From NCBI GenBank assembly GCA_028386065.3, contig JAKUCV010004429.1, forward strand, positions 23,409 to 87,408: DNA of 64,000 bases. The letters run 5' to 3'. Below are positions 20,761 to 32,640 of the stretch, in pieces. The stretch comes from Turnera subulata (lineage: Eukaryota > Streptophyta > Magnoliopsida > Malpighiales > Passifloraceae). The stretch's first letter is position 1. Each line of letters opens with the position of its first letter. A program made the position numbers and the translations under genes. The notes below the pieces were generated by a model. The model worked only from the letters and a program-made list of their open reading frames with translations, had not been told where the DNA came from and made no database searches.

Positions 20761-22196
20761 CTTGAATTGAGTTTTCGAGAGCCGTGCCAATCCTTGTGAT
20801 CTTTGGGTTAGTATCAGTGCCTAGATTGATCTCGACGAAAACCGGGAGTTCATCGCCTCATTACATTCACACACATTATGCATGCAATAAATATATCATC
20901 ACAAAAAATATCCAAGTAAGAAAAAGAGTGCCTCATTTCATTGCTTTGGGATATGAAGACATTATCATCCTCTATGGCTTTGGAACAAGGAAAATTGAAA
21001 TTGAGAGGATCATTGTCTGATTCCTTGGTTACACTTTCAGGTTCACTATTTGTTTTAGATTCACTTTCAGATTCGGGTTCTATGAAGAGATCTATCTCAG
21101 TTTCTTCCCTGGCCGTCTTGAAAATGACACATGATTTGTGCCATTCCCAGTTCCTACCCGCCTGTTTGGTATCATAAGTGACCATTCTAGCAAACCTTCG
21201 TTCTTCCTTTTTTGGGTCGATGCTAAGCACGAAATAATTCTCTTCATCCATCCATTCCGTAGTATTAATTCCCTCACACCACCTTGCTGAGGCAATATGA
21301 TCTTTTTTCGTTCCACTAGGTCCTGGATCTTGTGGCGGAGTCGGAGGAAATTATCAGCGGCGTATCCAACCATTTGATAAAACTCACAATACTTGCTCGA
21401 ATCTCCTCTAATGGGCAAGTCGGGCTTAGGTTCCAAGGCTTGCAGCAAGCTTTCCTCCACACATTTTCTAAACATCTTTCCTAAAGACATGGACAAAGGA
21501 GTAAACTTCCTTGAAGGCGCTTGAATAGTCATATGGTTTACCCTAGCCGACTTCTTTCCTTGAGTCACACCAAAATTCCTCCTGGATGCTGAAGCGTTTG
21601 CTGAACTCTTGATTTTTCCTTGTATGGATAGCATCTTCCAATTGTATTCCTATCCCAATAAGCTACTTGAAATTGGCATAATAATTATCAACCATGCAGT
21701 CGTAATAAACTGGCTGAAGTTTCTTACTCACCGTCTGTATTTGATCTTCCTCGGTATGTCTATTTACCATTAGGGAAGCCTTGTTGCGCCACCTTAAGAT
21801 GAAAGCAGAGAAGGTTTTTTAGGCTTCTTGCTTAGTTGTTTCAAGGTCCCTCTTAGTTACGTCCACCTCAATATTGTAGTTGTATTGCTTCAAGAACTCC
21901 TTGCAGATGTCTTTCCACTTGCTCACCTTACTCTCATCCAAGGTCATGAATCATTTCAGGGCCGCTCCTGACAAAGTCCTTTGATATAATTGGGCTATTA
22001 GTTCCGGCCCTATCCCCATGGGTTGCAACATCCTCACATAAATCTTCAAGTGGGTTGTAGGACAACCCATCCCATCAAATTTTTTGATATCTAGCATCTT
22101 GAATTTTTTAGGTAATCGGGCTTCGGGGAACAAAAATAAACAATCTAAGTCCCAATCGTCCTCTTTCCTCTTCATGGTCTTTAGTAACTCTTTCAC
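20761..22196 (-). pseudogene. Gag C-terminal part and linker of Tat element A
   Basis: Reads KRKEDDWDLDCLFLFPEARLP and PTTHLKIYVRMLQPMGIGPE, the Tat gag core also seen in element C. It ends in a degenerate nucleic-acid knuckle: where C has CKYHQIYGHKTDDC, A has CEFYQMVGYAADNF, losing both histidines and the last cysteine. An acidic linker (EPESESESKTNSEPES) follows and joins RT. The protease seen in C is missing, so an internal deletion is likely. It is cut at 22196 by element D. Confidence 0.82.
22192..22196. repeat. TSD TTCAC, left copy, of element D
   Basis: TTCAC before TGTGATAACCC; partner 32390-32394. Joining the two sides through one copy gives a continuous gag frame (ERLKRVKELLKTMKRKEDD). 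Confidence 0.88.
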
Positions 22197-23173
22197 TGTG
22201 ATAACCCATATACTAGTTGGTCTACGGATATTTATATGATGAGTATAGGGTGAGGAGGTGGAGTAAAAGAGTTGGATGGCCAATTGACCAATAAATCGAG
22301 CCATTGGTGCGCTGTTGGCACGGCAATGCGCCCGTTGGTGCGTTGTTGGCTTATTCTGGGTTAAATGTGGATTAGTGAGTGGTAAGAAATCGAGGATAAT
22401 TAATTGATGGTTAAGTGAGGGCTAGAGTTGGCTGCTTGGTACAGGTTTGTTGGCTAAGAATTAAGCTTAAGGTGGCAAGCTGCTTGGGTAAGGTGGCAAG
22501 TTTTGGTGCAAAGGTAGCAAGTGGCTGCTTAGTCACCTGCTTGCCTAACCCTTGACCAACCAAACAAGCACCTGAAGGGCTCATTCCTGCCAAAATCGTG
22601 AAAAGCATTAAGGGAAGAAACAATAAGTCACTCTCAAGGTTCTCCTAAGCACTTTGCACACAAGAGATGGGGGTAAGTGAGTTGGGCTGGAATTCTTGTA
22701 TCTTTTGGTGCCAATTGGCTAGCCAAGTGTGCCTTTGGCTTGGATAGTGTACAAGCTTGGCTTTGTGGGAGGTCTGAGGCTTTGTTGTTGGGTAATTATT
22801 CTGTGGGAAGGAAATAATTGAAGTGGGGCTTGGTTGGTGGAATTGGTGCATAATTGGCCCTGCATTAGGCCAATTGGTGCGCTACATGCACACCAAAGGC
22901 CCTATAAGTGGCCAATTGGTCTTGATAGGGTGACCTAATTGTTTGTAGCTATAGTAGGTTCCCTAGAATTTGTGCTAAAGCACTTGATTGGGGCAGTTGG
23001 CTAGGGTTAGTGCGCTAGTGCATGCATTGGTGCTAGCTGATTGGCCTAACTTGGTCAATTGGTGTGTAGGCTAACTTATGTGAGTTCCTACTTTCTGATT
23101 TGAGTTTCTATGCTTATTATTGATGTTTAATTGTGTGTGGCAAGTGCCAAAACCCAAGGAGCACCAAGAGAAG
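22197..23173 (+). mobile_element. Left LTR fragment of element D
   Basis: First ~977 bp of the LTR. Contains many variants of a ccaattggtgcgct string (22290-22930). It ends where the LTR of element F begins. Confidence 0.72.
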
Positions 23174-25031
23174 CGTGAATGCTAGACCCAAAATCACTTG
23201 GGCCTATTCACCTATTTCCTTACACCTTCTTCTTCGGATCATTCCCATGCCAATGGAGTCACCACCCAAATTTTATTATGGAAAAAATTTGGGAAAAATC
23301 TTTAAATGACTCCTTAGGCAGCTGATCATAGCGAGACCAAAGACATAGGATTCGGGGGTTCGTCATGGATGGGAAGGTGTTAGGCACCCATCCATGTTGG
23401 GTCGAAACTTTGTGCAATTGGAGAATGCGAGCATGCCTTGTGCAAGTGTGTAATTGTGGAAACAAATCACATAAAAACAACAAAATTAAATTGGAGGGGA
23501 AGGAGAAGAAGGTTCAACGGAACAAAATGGAAAAATAAAAATATTTGGGCTTGAGTCTCCACCACTAGAGACCACCTACGTACCCCGGGAACCGGGTTCG
23601 AAGCCCATGTATTTCTTGGCATGGCATCACAACACTCACGTCATCAAAATCATCATATCACAGCAGCAGATAATTGAGAAAATTAGAATGAGTTACCTCT
23701 TGTAGCCCTCCTCTCGCTCCTATGCGCTTACCACTCCGCAATTGAATTTTGGCTGGACTTCAACGAGGTATTCGAGGCAGAAGAAGGCCTAACTGGTGTC
23801 TTTCTTAACAAGAAAGTTGTAGAGCTACTTCTTAGGTTTCCAAGGACACCAAGATTGTAGTAAACCGATGTCTACATCTCCCGATATCGCTGAAATACTG
23901 GGACTGCCTCTGCTGGATTCTTCCTCTCGGGTTCAGCACTTCTTCTCCGACAGTTTGCTTCAATTCACCTCCTTCTTCTTCTCCTCTCGATCTCCTCCTA
24001 CCACTGCTTCTTGCTATTCTTTTCCACAAAATTTTTCCAGTGTTTCTGCCTATAGAAATATCTCTAAGCTTGGAGAAGTAGAGTTTCTCCAAGCAACCAA
24101 AGTTTATGGGGGTGTGTGTGTAATGAGAGATTGCCCCTTTGAAATGTGAGTGAGGGGTCCTATTTATAATATTCTGGGAAGCCTAGGGGTGTGGACCTAC
24201 TTAATGGTGAGGATTGTGCCCGAGAATCTGGTCCAAAATCGCGTAGGATCGAAATTAGAAACAAAATCGGAGATTTAGGCAAATCTGGGAGGCTATGACC
24301 GCCGCTGCCGGTGATCATCTACTGCATGTCCGCCAGTGCCGGCGGTCATGTGTGGATGACCGCAAACACCTAGCAGTCGTCGCGAGAGGACCGCCGGTCG
24401 CCCCGCGTGTCACCCGTTCTTTCTATCTTCAAACCTCAATCCCCCTAATTTAGCCCTAATTTGATCCTACCGCGTAATCAACCCCTAATCAACCCAGAAT
24501 CACTCAATTACTTGATTATCACTCCCCTAAATCATTCCAAGACTGATTAATTACACATTAACACCCGTTTTAAGCAAAATCATACCAAAAACACATTTAC
24601 CAATTAAAGGGTGATTTGATTCTGATTTTCTGCGAAAATCAGAACCAAAATTAGTCTGCAAGTAAAGTGTTTACGGGCTAACTAAACTTTGGAGGATCTA
24701 TTAACTTGGGCTCTCAAACCCATCCTCAATCCAAAGATAAATCATCTCATTAAAATTGGATTAAAGATAAATAAGAGGCCCAAGTAATGAAATAAACACA
24801 TTTCAATATAAATAAACCTTATTATATATTTTATCCTAAGAATAAATCATCTCATTAATCCTAGTAGTCCAATATACAAAGGCTCAAATTACTAAAATGC
24901 ATTGTTTCCACTAAGATAAATTCTTAACGTGCTTTACTAATAGGATCAAATCATCTCATTAACCCTAAGTTCAAACATGTTTAAAACCTAAACTTTGTGG
25001 AAAATTCGTGGGTCAAATTTGGGTGTTCACA
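23174..25031 (-). mobile_element. 3' LTR of element F
   Basis: Related to A's LTR. It shows the pyrimidine leader, a TATA box (ataaatagg on the minus strand, near 24160), a cluster of GGCGGTC/GACCGCC motifs (24296-24400), and several copies of aatcatctcatt (24740-24960). The left terminus is mutated (cgtgaatgctagaccc where the right LTR has tgtgaatacccgaccc). Confidence 0.75.
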
Positions 25032-25046
25032 GATGCCCCTCGCTGA
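25032..25046 (-). promoter_or_regulatory. Polypurine tract of element F
   Basis: Minus strand CAGCGAGGGGCATC directly abutting the LTR start TGTGAACACCC. Element C has the same arrangement at 36514-36528. Confidence 0.72.
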
Positions 25047-25129
25047 TGAGTCCTTAGAGACTAAGGACGAAACAATGTAAGAAAAGGAACAACCAAATTT
25101 GAGTGATAGATGTGTGGTGTGTGCCAAGG

Positions 25130-26120
25130 GTTGGAGCATCCCATGCTCCTCTTCAGGAATCATCTCATCCTGAAGTTTTGAGGGACTGGCCCTCAGTTTC
25201 TGGGAATCATCTCATCCTAGATTTTCAGGAATCATCTCATCCCGAGGTGATAGAATCATCTCATCTATCGGGTTGTTTAACAAAGAATAATCTCATCCTT
25301 GTTAGCTGGATTTTTTTTTGGGAATCATCTCATCCCGATGGCTTCTCCATTGACTTCCTTCAGAAATGCCGTTTCACGGCCTGGTTATCTAATCCTTGGG
25401 CATCTCATGCCCCTATCATCGTCTAAGATGTCGCTCTGCGACTGTGTTGTCTATACCTTGGGCATCACATGCCCCTACATCTCTCATCGAAAAAGTACCA
25501 CTTCGTGGCTCGGTTGTTGGGAATCATCTCATTCTGTGGTTTGCGAGAACCGGGTCCTCGGCTTACTGGTTTGTATGTCTCGAGGTTTGCAGAAACCACG
25601 TCCCGGCTTTGATTTTGATCTCAAAGTTTGCGGGAACCATGTCCCGACTTTATATATCTTATTCCTGGTTTTACCTCATGTCTCTCTTGTCTCTCGGTTT
25701 GCGGGAGCTAGGTCCCGGCTTTTGGTTTGCTCATCTCTGATTTTCTCTCAACTGGATTCCCTCGTGTCTGGTCTCGCTCATCTCTCAGTTTTGCGGGTGC
25801 TGGGTCCCGGATTTTGGTTTGCTCTCCTCATTTTCTTATGTCTGGGTTCTCTCAAGGTTATCCCTCGTCTCATGGTCAGATTGTCCTGGGCTCTTCTAAG
25901 GGTTGCAAGAATCGGATCCTCAGCTTTTCACTCATGGTTGACTCATTTCTAGGTGTCTCACGTCTAGTCTATCCCTCTCTCCTCCAGGTTTGGTCTATCT
26001 TAGTTCATGGTTTGCGGGAGCTGGGTCCCAGCTTTAGGTTTGCCCGTTTCTAGTTTTCGCGTCTCACGGTCTGCGAGAGCTGGGTCCCGGCTTTAGGTTC
26101 GGGTTCACTTCTCTCTCAAG
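25130..26120. repeat. Tandem-repeat block in F: aatcatctcatcc units, then tttgcgggagctgggtcccgg units
   Basis: Between about 25155 and 25525 the string aatcatctcatc recurs at least six times at irregular spacing. From about 25540 to 26095 a unit of the form gtttgcgggagctgggtcccggctt recurs at least six times, spaced by tens to about 100 bp. Long plus-strand ORFs here are repeat artefacts. Confidence 0.75.
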
Positions 26121-27020
26121 TCTGGTTTTCCCTCAGGATTTTCTCTTTTCTGGATGGGTCCTTCTAGGTCTGGATCCCTCATATCTGGTTTGTGTACCTC
26201 TCCTGGTTCCCTCATATATGGTTTGTTTGTCTCAAGGTTTGGCTCCTCTCCTGGTTCCCTCACAACTGGTATCCTCATAATCTCTCATGGCCAGGTTATC
26301 TAGGTTTGCTCCTATCTGATTTCCCTCATAATCTCACTGGTTCAGAAAAGGTGCTGCCCCCCCAGCCAGGTTGTCTGGATCCCAGGTACCTAATGAACTA
26401 GGTTTGGAAGAGATAGGGTGAGTTGTGCCCCTTGAGACATACAAACCAAAAGTGGAGGAGAAGACCCTAGTATCTCATCATAGATGAAGTTTAGTGAGCC
26501 CCTGGCTTAGGATTATCTTGGGCATCCCAGCCTGTGGAAAAACATTTGATCCACATCTTTTAGTCTAGTCAGATAATCGGGCCTGCCATGTCCTTGAAAA
26601 TCAACCAATCAAGGTGGGGTAGCATGCCCCTTGTATCTTTTCACAAAAATTGGTCCTTACATCTATTTGAGAATGCCCAACATCAATCAAAAGCTGAGGG
26701 CCACAGTGCCCCTTGAGTCTATGAGTGACCGTAATGTCTACACCGTAGGTGAGGGCATGACATGCCCGTTATTTTGCAGACAACGTCATCTAAAGATTCG
26801 GACATGCCATGCCCCTCCAGTCATTAACCCCAGGGAATGTAAGTCTACATGAATTTTCGATTGCACTTTTATTGATCATCTATCCTCAACCAAGTCTACC
26901 TTCTCAGGGAATCCATGTTCTACATGCAAGTGATGCATGAGCATGCCTAGAATGTGTTCACCTTTTCAATGCGTGAGAGTGCCCCTAGTTCCTACATATG
27001 AGTTTTCTTGGGTGCAAATA
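26121..27020. other. F internal region, repeat-rich, no gene
   Basis: Contains ctggttccctcata-type repeats (26200-26350) and recurrent atgcccct strings (26626, 26809). No protein family recognised on either strand. Confidence 0.5.
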
Positions 27021-27029
27021 CTTATGATA

Positions 27030-27470
27030 TGTTTTCCTCTCTTTTCCTCTTCTCTCTTATCCTCTCGAATCTTCCTCTCTTCATGTTTTCTGCTCTTCCT
27101 CTTCTTTCCTCTCTTCTTTTCTCTCAATTTCTCTCTCCTCTTCTCCTCTTCCTCTTCTCTTCTCTTTCTATCTCCCTTTTCCCCTTGGATGCTAGTGCTT
27201 ATGACACGTTTTCCCTCTTTTCTCTCTTTTCCTCCCTCCTCTTCTTTTCACCATTTTTCTTTCTCTCTCTGTCTTCTCTCTCTATGTTTTCCTCTTCCTC
27301 TTCTTCCTTTCCCCTCTTTTCCTCTCATCTTTTCTCTTGACTTCTCTCTCCTCATCTCTCCCCTTTTCTTTTCTTCTTTCCCTTCAACTCCCCCCTTCTC
27401 TCTATCTCTCGTTTTTCCCCTTCTCTTTTTTACCTCTCTTTTCTCCTTGGATGCAAGTGTCGTCTACTTC
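27030..27470. repeat. Long polypyrimidine tract
   Basis: About 430 bp almost entirely C and T on the plus strand (cctctcttttcctct variants), with one duplicated ~30-bp non-pyrimidine island (ccttggatgctagtgcttatgacacgttttcc, near 27183, resembling 27011-27030). The ORFs across it (FSSLF-rich) are artefacts of composition. Confidence 0.85.
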
Positions 27471-29620
27471 TACATGCATGTTTAGATGTGTGTGCTTTCT
27501 ACCTAGACATGGTGCATTTGTATATGAATGCCCCTAGTATGATGCATGAGCATTGAAAACCATCTAAGAGGAAAGTTAAGCCGTTTGAGAAAAAGCGAGT
27601 TATTCCATCGAAAACCCCAAAGCCTCAAAGAAAAAGAATCCCAATGACTATGAATCCATTCACTTCAAATTCTACCTGAGACCCCAAGGGATTCCTTGTC
27701 AAAAAGGTTTTGACAGACAAGTGTAGAATTGTCTAGTCAAAGTAAGATGATTGGGTGAGTGGATATCCATTCGAAAATAGGTGGAGGCGATGTTCTCAGA
27801 TGCTTCTATACCTCTTTTACTGACGATGACATGGTCAACCGAGTGTTCTATATGTGATGCGCAATCTTTGCTTGGAGCAATGTGATCAAACATATGGACG
27901 TCTCTCTGTTGTCATTGGCTGCTATCCCATTTTCATTTTGGCCTTAACTTTTGCCTAGGCCGCCTTTTCAAGTTTTCAACCTAGCAGGCTCTTTTCTTTT
28001 CCTTTTTTTCTTTTTCCTTTTTTTTTGTGGGAGTAGCAACCATAGGCACAGAGTATTGAGATCACAAAACCTCGGGCAAGATCAAGGCCGTTTGGGCCGG
28101 GTGCACTCGGGTGACTAATGGAGAGGTGAACCTTCAACCTTAATTGGGCTATGTCTAAGAGACTACTGGAGAGATGCACTTTATGATGACTGGATTCAAA
28201 ACAAGTTTCTAGAGGGAGACGGACTTGACCAACATCCACAACTTCATGAGCTCAAACTATATGTCGGAGTGAAGGGGGCTTATGACTACAAAAGAGCCCT
28301 AAATACAATCAACAACGCGGCATGTGTATCTAGCAATGACCCCAATCTTTCCATTGAATCAATTTGGGAACCAAAAATAGACCGAGCCCGTTGCCGGGTT
28401 ACCTACGTTTCTGTGGATGGCGTGTCGGGTTTGAGATGAGGGTGTTTTATGAAAGACTGAAGATGGCGGGTGTTTGATAGAATGGTGTTTGGTGGGAGGC
28501 CAAAGGTAGCAGGGGAACACTTGTCTTCTTCATTATGCTTTCTTCTTCCCAGTTTCATGAAATGGATGATGAATTATTCAAGCACTGTGGGATACCTCCC
28601 TTTCCTCGTTTCTTTTTTTCTTTCTCTTTTCTTTTTTTTTTTTAAATTTTTTCCTTTTCTTTTCCTTTTATTTTTCTCAAGGAGAGTGGCCCTTTCGAAC
28701 AAGTGTACATGTATAGGACTCTTTTGGAAACTAGATTCATCTTTGGGAAGCAACTCTTCTAGACAAGTGTTCAAGGCAGATGTGATGGGGTTAACATGAG
28801 TGTCGGGCGGGATAGGTGTTCAAAGGTCAAATCGGGTAAGTGTTTGAAGGCTAGTGCCGGTGAGTGTTTAGGAATTAGTTGGGGTTGGTCGAATATGTGT
28901 TAGGTAAAGTCGTATTACATCTACTGAATCAAGTCTTATGGTTCCCTAGAATAATCCAATGGAATATCCTAAAGTCATGCACAACTTGCCTCATATACAA
29001 AAGATAAGGAAATTAAAGCTTTATTCCTTATGTGAAAAATCAAGGTACGAATGATGAAATTGTTGATTGTTAGACATAGAGTTTATCCCCTGCCCCTTTT
29101 GACTTGACTCAAGCTCTAGACTCTAAAGAACAACAATGACACCCCTCCCGATTCTTGGTCATCACTCTACCCATGCTTAACAATTTGGCCCGTGGTCTCT
29201 AATCAACTTCTCCCACACTTGTAGTTTTTATCTACCCTCAACATCATTGAGTGGTCTCTTAGAACGCATCACCTCTGTTGCCTCATCTCATTGCCCCCAT
29301 GCTAGCGCTGCCTTGTCATTGCTCCCATCATCCCTCTCTTTATCATATCCTATTGTCATCCCATTCACCATCGTCACTTCTTCGTGCGTTCTTCTTCATT
29401 GTTTCTTTCCCCGAAGAATGGGATTTACACTTCTTCCCATGACAAGACCCTTTTGGACTTGTCTTAGCTAGTATGATCAACTCTCGCCAGCTCGGCTTGG
29501 CCTTGCTTCCTGGTTTCTTGGCATCCCAACTCAGCATTGCGTTTTGACAGCTCAACTTGTCCCGATAGTTTGGTCCCTTATCATATGGCTCTTCTCTCAG
29601 ATTCTCATCTCGGCTTGTCA
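27471..29620. other. F internal region, no gene seen
   Basis: Two further short pyrimidine runs (27980-28030 and 28600-28680). Scattered short ORFs on both strands show no known family. Non-coding by inspection. Confidence 0.45.
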
Positions 29621-29639
29621 ACTCGGCTCACAGGTAAAA

Positions 29640-29905
29640 GTCAGGGCTTATATCATCATCCTTGAGCAAGGTCCGATCAGGTCACTTATCTCACCCCTCT
29701 TTGTAGATATTAGGCCTACATCTCTTCTCATGAGTAGGCCCAATTAGGTCACCTCATCCCATCTCTTCTACTATAGTTATTGTCGCTTGCATCTCTTCTC
29801 ACGAGAAAGCCTAACCAAGTCATCCGGTCTCCCCCTTTCTGCCATAAATACTGGGGCTTACATCTCCTCTCACGAGAAGGCCCAAAGTCACCTCGGTGTC
29901 TTAAG
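29640..29905. repeat. About 70-bp tandem repeat in F
   Basis: Units aligned on ggcctacatctcttctcatgag (29713), cgcttgcatctcttctcacgag (29782) and gggcttacatctcctctcacgag (29853), period about 70 bp, with a more diverged copy upstream. Confidence 0.68.
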
Positions 29906-31033
29906 TCGATGCTTCGTCACTGCTTCTGGCTTCTTCCCACCTTTTGTCTTAGGATATCTCCATGACTTCCAATGTCTTCACCGTCTCCCTGTCTACAGAG
30001 ATTCTTCGCCTTATGGTATATTCCTCATCCCTAATATCTTCACCATCCCCTTCCAACTAGGGCACTACCCAACCCTGGTGTCCTAAGGGTTCATTTCTAA
30101 TGATAGAGTTCATGGTAATCAGGAATCCTAGAATCAAGCTTTGTTTTCTCTCAAGACATTTGAAAATGGTGGGAGACTATGATGGGATACATTCGCAAAG
30201 CATGCTTCATTATTCTTTCAAAATATTTCTTCCTTTTTCTCTCTTTCAAGACTCAAGCCCAAAGAATGAGGATTTGAAAAAGTGAGACACCCTAGCTCGA
30301 ATTCGTGTTTTATGCTTTGAAAAACATGTAATGCAATGCTCAATGTATGCAAATGTAAATTCCCTAAAACAAGGTAGACCGACTGAACATATGTTCCCAC
30401 TAGGTAACAACGCTAGAGCCCTAACATCGGCTTAAACATGTATACTTACTCCCCAAGTTTTTCTTCCTTAGACTCATCAATTCGCATCACGCGATGTAGC
30501 ACCCTACGCAGAGTTAGCAGCGCCCTTTGCCGGTGCGGGGTGGGCCCAGTGAATTTTTTTTACTATACATTTTCCTATATATTTTTTATTGATTTTTCCA
30601 GTTTATCGAAATAAAAACATTCTATTTACACATACAAGAATCCACAATAATAATCACACAAAAATGCACATACCACTTATTGATTCAATATGCATGAGAT
30701 GCTCAGGGTATGCAGCTGGTTGGGGGCTAGAGATTGCCGCTAGGGAATAGGTTGACCTACTCACATGTGATAATGGATATCGCGTAAGGTCCAAGGCCCA
30801 ATGGATATCGCGTAAGGTCCAAGGCCCATTAATCCCCATCATTGCTAAGCATCGAGAAGCGGGTTCACTCAAGCTGCCATCGCTTAAAGAAAGCATGTGG
30901 TGGACTTGGATTCCCTCGCCCTCTTACGGTAGAGGCTTCACATCAATCATCATGAATGCAAGGCACTTATGATGACACATAAAAAGGCACGCAAGATTCA
31001 ACGATTGCACAAAGTTTCTTGAACCCACTACTT
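29906..31033. other. F 5' leader and adjacent internal sequence
   Basis: From about 30660 this is the leader shared with element A. It contains an exact 28-bp tandem duplication (30772-30799 and 30800-30827, aatggatatcgcgtaaggtc unit) absent from A. No ORF of interest. Confidence 0.55.
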
Positions 31034-31050
31034 CCCCAGTGGAGTCGCCA
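31034..31050 (-). promoter_or_regulatory. Primer-binding site of element F
   Basis: Minus strand TGGCGACTCCACTGGGG, two bases after the LTR end. It resembles the tRNA-Arg-type site I recall for Tat/Ogre elements; the tRNA identity is from memory. Confidence 0.68.
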
Positions 31051-31256
31051 ACTGTGAATACCCGACCCAAAATCACTTGGGCCTATTCACCTATTTCCTT
31101 ACACCTTTTTCTTCGGGTCAATCCCATGTCAATGGAGTCGCCACCCAAATTTGATTAAGGACAAAATTTGGGAAAAACCTTTAAATGACTCCTTAGGCAA
31201 CTGATCATAGCAAGACCAAAGACATGGGATTCGGAGGTTCGTCATGGATGGGAAGG

Positions 31257-32389
31257 TTTGTGCTCAAGCACTTCGTTGGGGCAGTTGGCTAGGGTTGGTG
31301 CGCCAGTGCATGTATTGGTGCTAACCGATTGGCTTAACTTGGTCAATTGGTGTGTAGGCTAACTTATGTGAGTTCCTACTTTCTGATTTGAGTTGATAGC
31401 AACTTATTATTGATGTTTAATTGTGTGTGGCAGGTTCCAAAACCCAAGGAGCACTAAGAGAAGGTGAAGGGCCTAGTGAGGCCTGAATTTGGGTAAGTTG
31501 GGTTGTCATGCTTGTAATGGTTGATGGTGCTGCTTGTTGGTTGATGACCCAATATGCTTATTGATGGCACCAATGGTGCAATATTAATGATAAGATGATG
31601 CCTTGGCTTATTGAAGAGTCTGATATTTGCGCTGTGCATTTCATGCATACATTTGCATCATGACATTGGCATAAGATGCTATTGATGATGAACCCTGCAG
31701 TGCTCCTATGCTGCTCGGTTATATGTGATGATGGTGATGTTGTGCTAGGTGCTGTGTATGGTTCTGGTAGCAAGTCACGTGCACTTCTCGTGGCTAGTTG
31801 GATATGCCTCATATGTTAGGCTTTGGGTTAAGGAGAAATATATGGGTAGGACTACCAAACCGTGCAAGTAGTCTTAGCACAACTTCATGATAGCTTACCC
31901 GTGGGTTGATCGCAGTGCATTGATGAAATGTTGTTGGTTGTTGTTGCCTCTCGTGTGTATCATTTATGTTGCTTGTATGATCACCTGCTTATTGAGTCAG
32001 TAGACTCACCCCCCTCTTTCCACTCCCTTTATTTCAGGGCAAGGAGTCGACTAGCTTGGTGAGGGAAGGCCCGAAAGGCGCATTTTGTTAGACGATGGGT
32101 ACTTAGCTAATCTGGTTCCGTTTGTAAATGTAGACTTAAATAAATTGGCATAAAACACATACAGTGCTCCATTTTTTATGTATATGACTTATATAAATAT
32201 AAGTTGGTTGTTGCGTGTTCAATTTTGTAATTCATTCCACGTTGCCCGTTTTGATGTTTGCTGTGCACTAAACGTGTCTGCCCGTCGGGCCAGCTTCTGT
32301 CCATCGTTGATGTAAGCCTTTGGGTGCCCTGTGGCATGCTAAGTGATGCACATGACACCTGGCCGGTCACGTTAAGACGGGGCATGACA
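31257..32389 (+). mobile_element. Right LTR fragment of element D
   Basis: Begins inside the LTR (at the position equal to about 22965 in the left piece) and runs to the terminus ACGGGGCATGACA. It contains a tttcagggcaaggag string and other features of long chromovirus LTRs. Confidence 0.7.
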
Positions 32390-32394
32390 TTCAC
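32390..32394. repeat. TSD TTCAC, right copy, of element D
   Basis: Partner of 22192-22196. Confidence 0.88.
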
Positions 32395-32640
32395 CCTCTT
32401 GAGTCTCTCTCCATCCCCTTTGGGCTCTCGTACTACCGAATCATTATCTTGGACTACTACAGCGTCATTCCCGGTGCCTTGCTTTGAAGCTTGCCCCCAT
32501 CACTTCTCGGGGACACGATCCTCCCTTGCTTTAATGCTAATAGTGCATCCCTCATATCTGGATCCTCCAACAGGGATTTCATAACCGCATTCATCTTGGT
32601 AGTATTATCCTCACCTATCTTGCGCTAGTAATAGGAAGAC
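32395..32640 (-). pseudogene. Gag N-terminal part of Tat element A
   Basis: Minus-strand reading MNAVMKSLLEDPDMRDALLA from about 32597, then SPRSDGGKL, with stops before it joins the remaining gag across the D insertion. This places A's gag start here and its leader between 32640 and the PBS. Confidence 0.72.

Larger units (their letters stand above)
23174..31256 (-). mobile_element. Non-autonomous Tat-family element 'F' without gag-pol
   Basis: Minus orientation. The 3' LTR is 23174-25031, ending GGGTGTTCACA on the plus strand. It is followed by the polypurine tract (GAGGGGCATC on the minus strand), a ~6-kb internal region, the PBS (31034-31050) and the start of the 5' LTR (31053-31256), which is cut off. 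The leader next to the PBS (about 30660-31052) closely matches element A's leader (about 32760-33143), so F would have relied on A-type proteins. The internal region holds no recognisable gag, protease, RT or integrase; it is mostly tandem repeats. Confidence 0.75.
22197..32389 (+). mobile_element. LTR element 'D' (Tekay/Del-like), internally deleted and hosting element F
   Basis: Outer ends TGTGATAACCC and ACGGGGCATGACA with TSD TTCAC inside A's gag. The left LTR piece is 22197-23173 and the right piece 31257-32389. About 200 bp are shared by both (about 22965-23170 and 31258-31455), so they derive from two LTRs. D's internal region, the end of its first LTR and the start of its second are absent. 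The deletion runs from inside F's right LTR into D's second LTR. Assignment to Tekay/Del rests on the terminal sequences only. Confidence 0.72.

Noticed and set aside
25299..26053. Open frames of 108-217 codons on the plus strand
   Set aside because: They follow tandem repeats of element F (gcgggagctgggtcccgg) and show repeat periodicity, not protein similarity.
27008..27485. Long plus-strand ORFs rich in F, S and L
   Set aside because: They arise from the polypyrimidine tract; all three frames stay open for composition reasons and no domain is visible.
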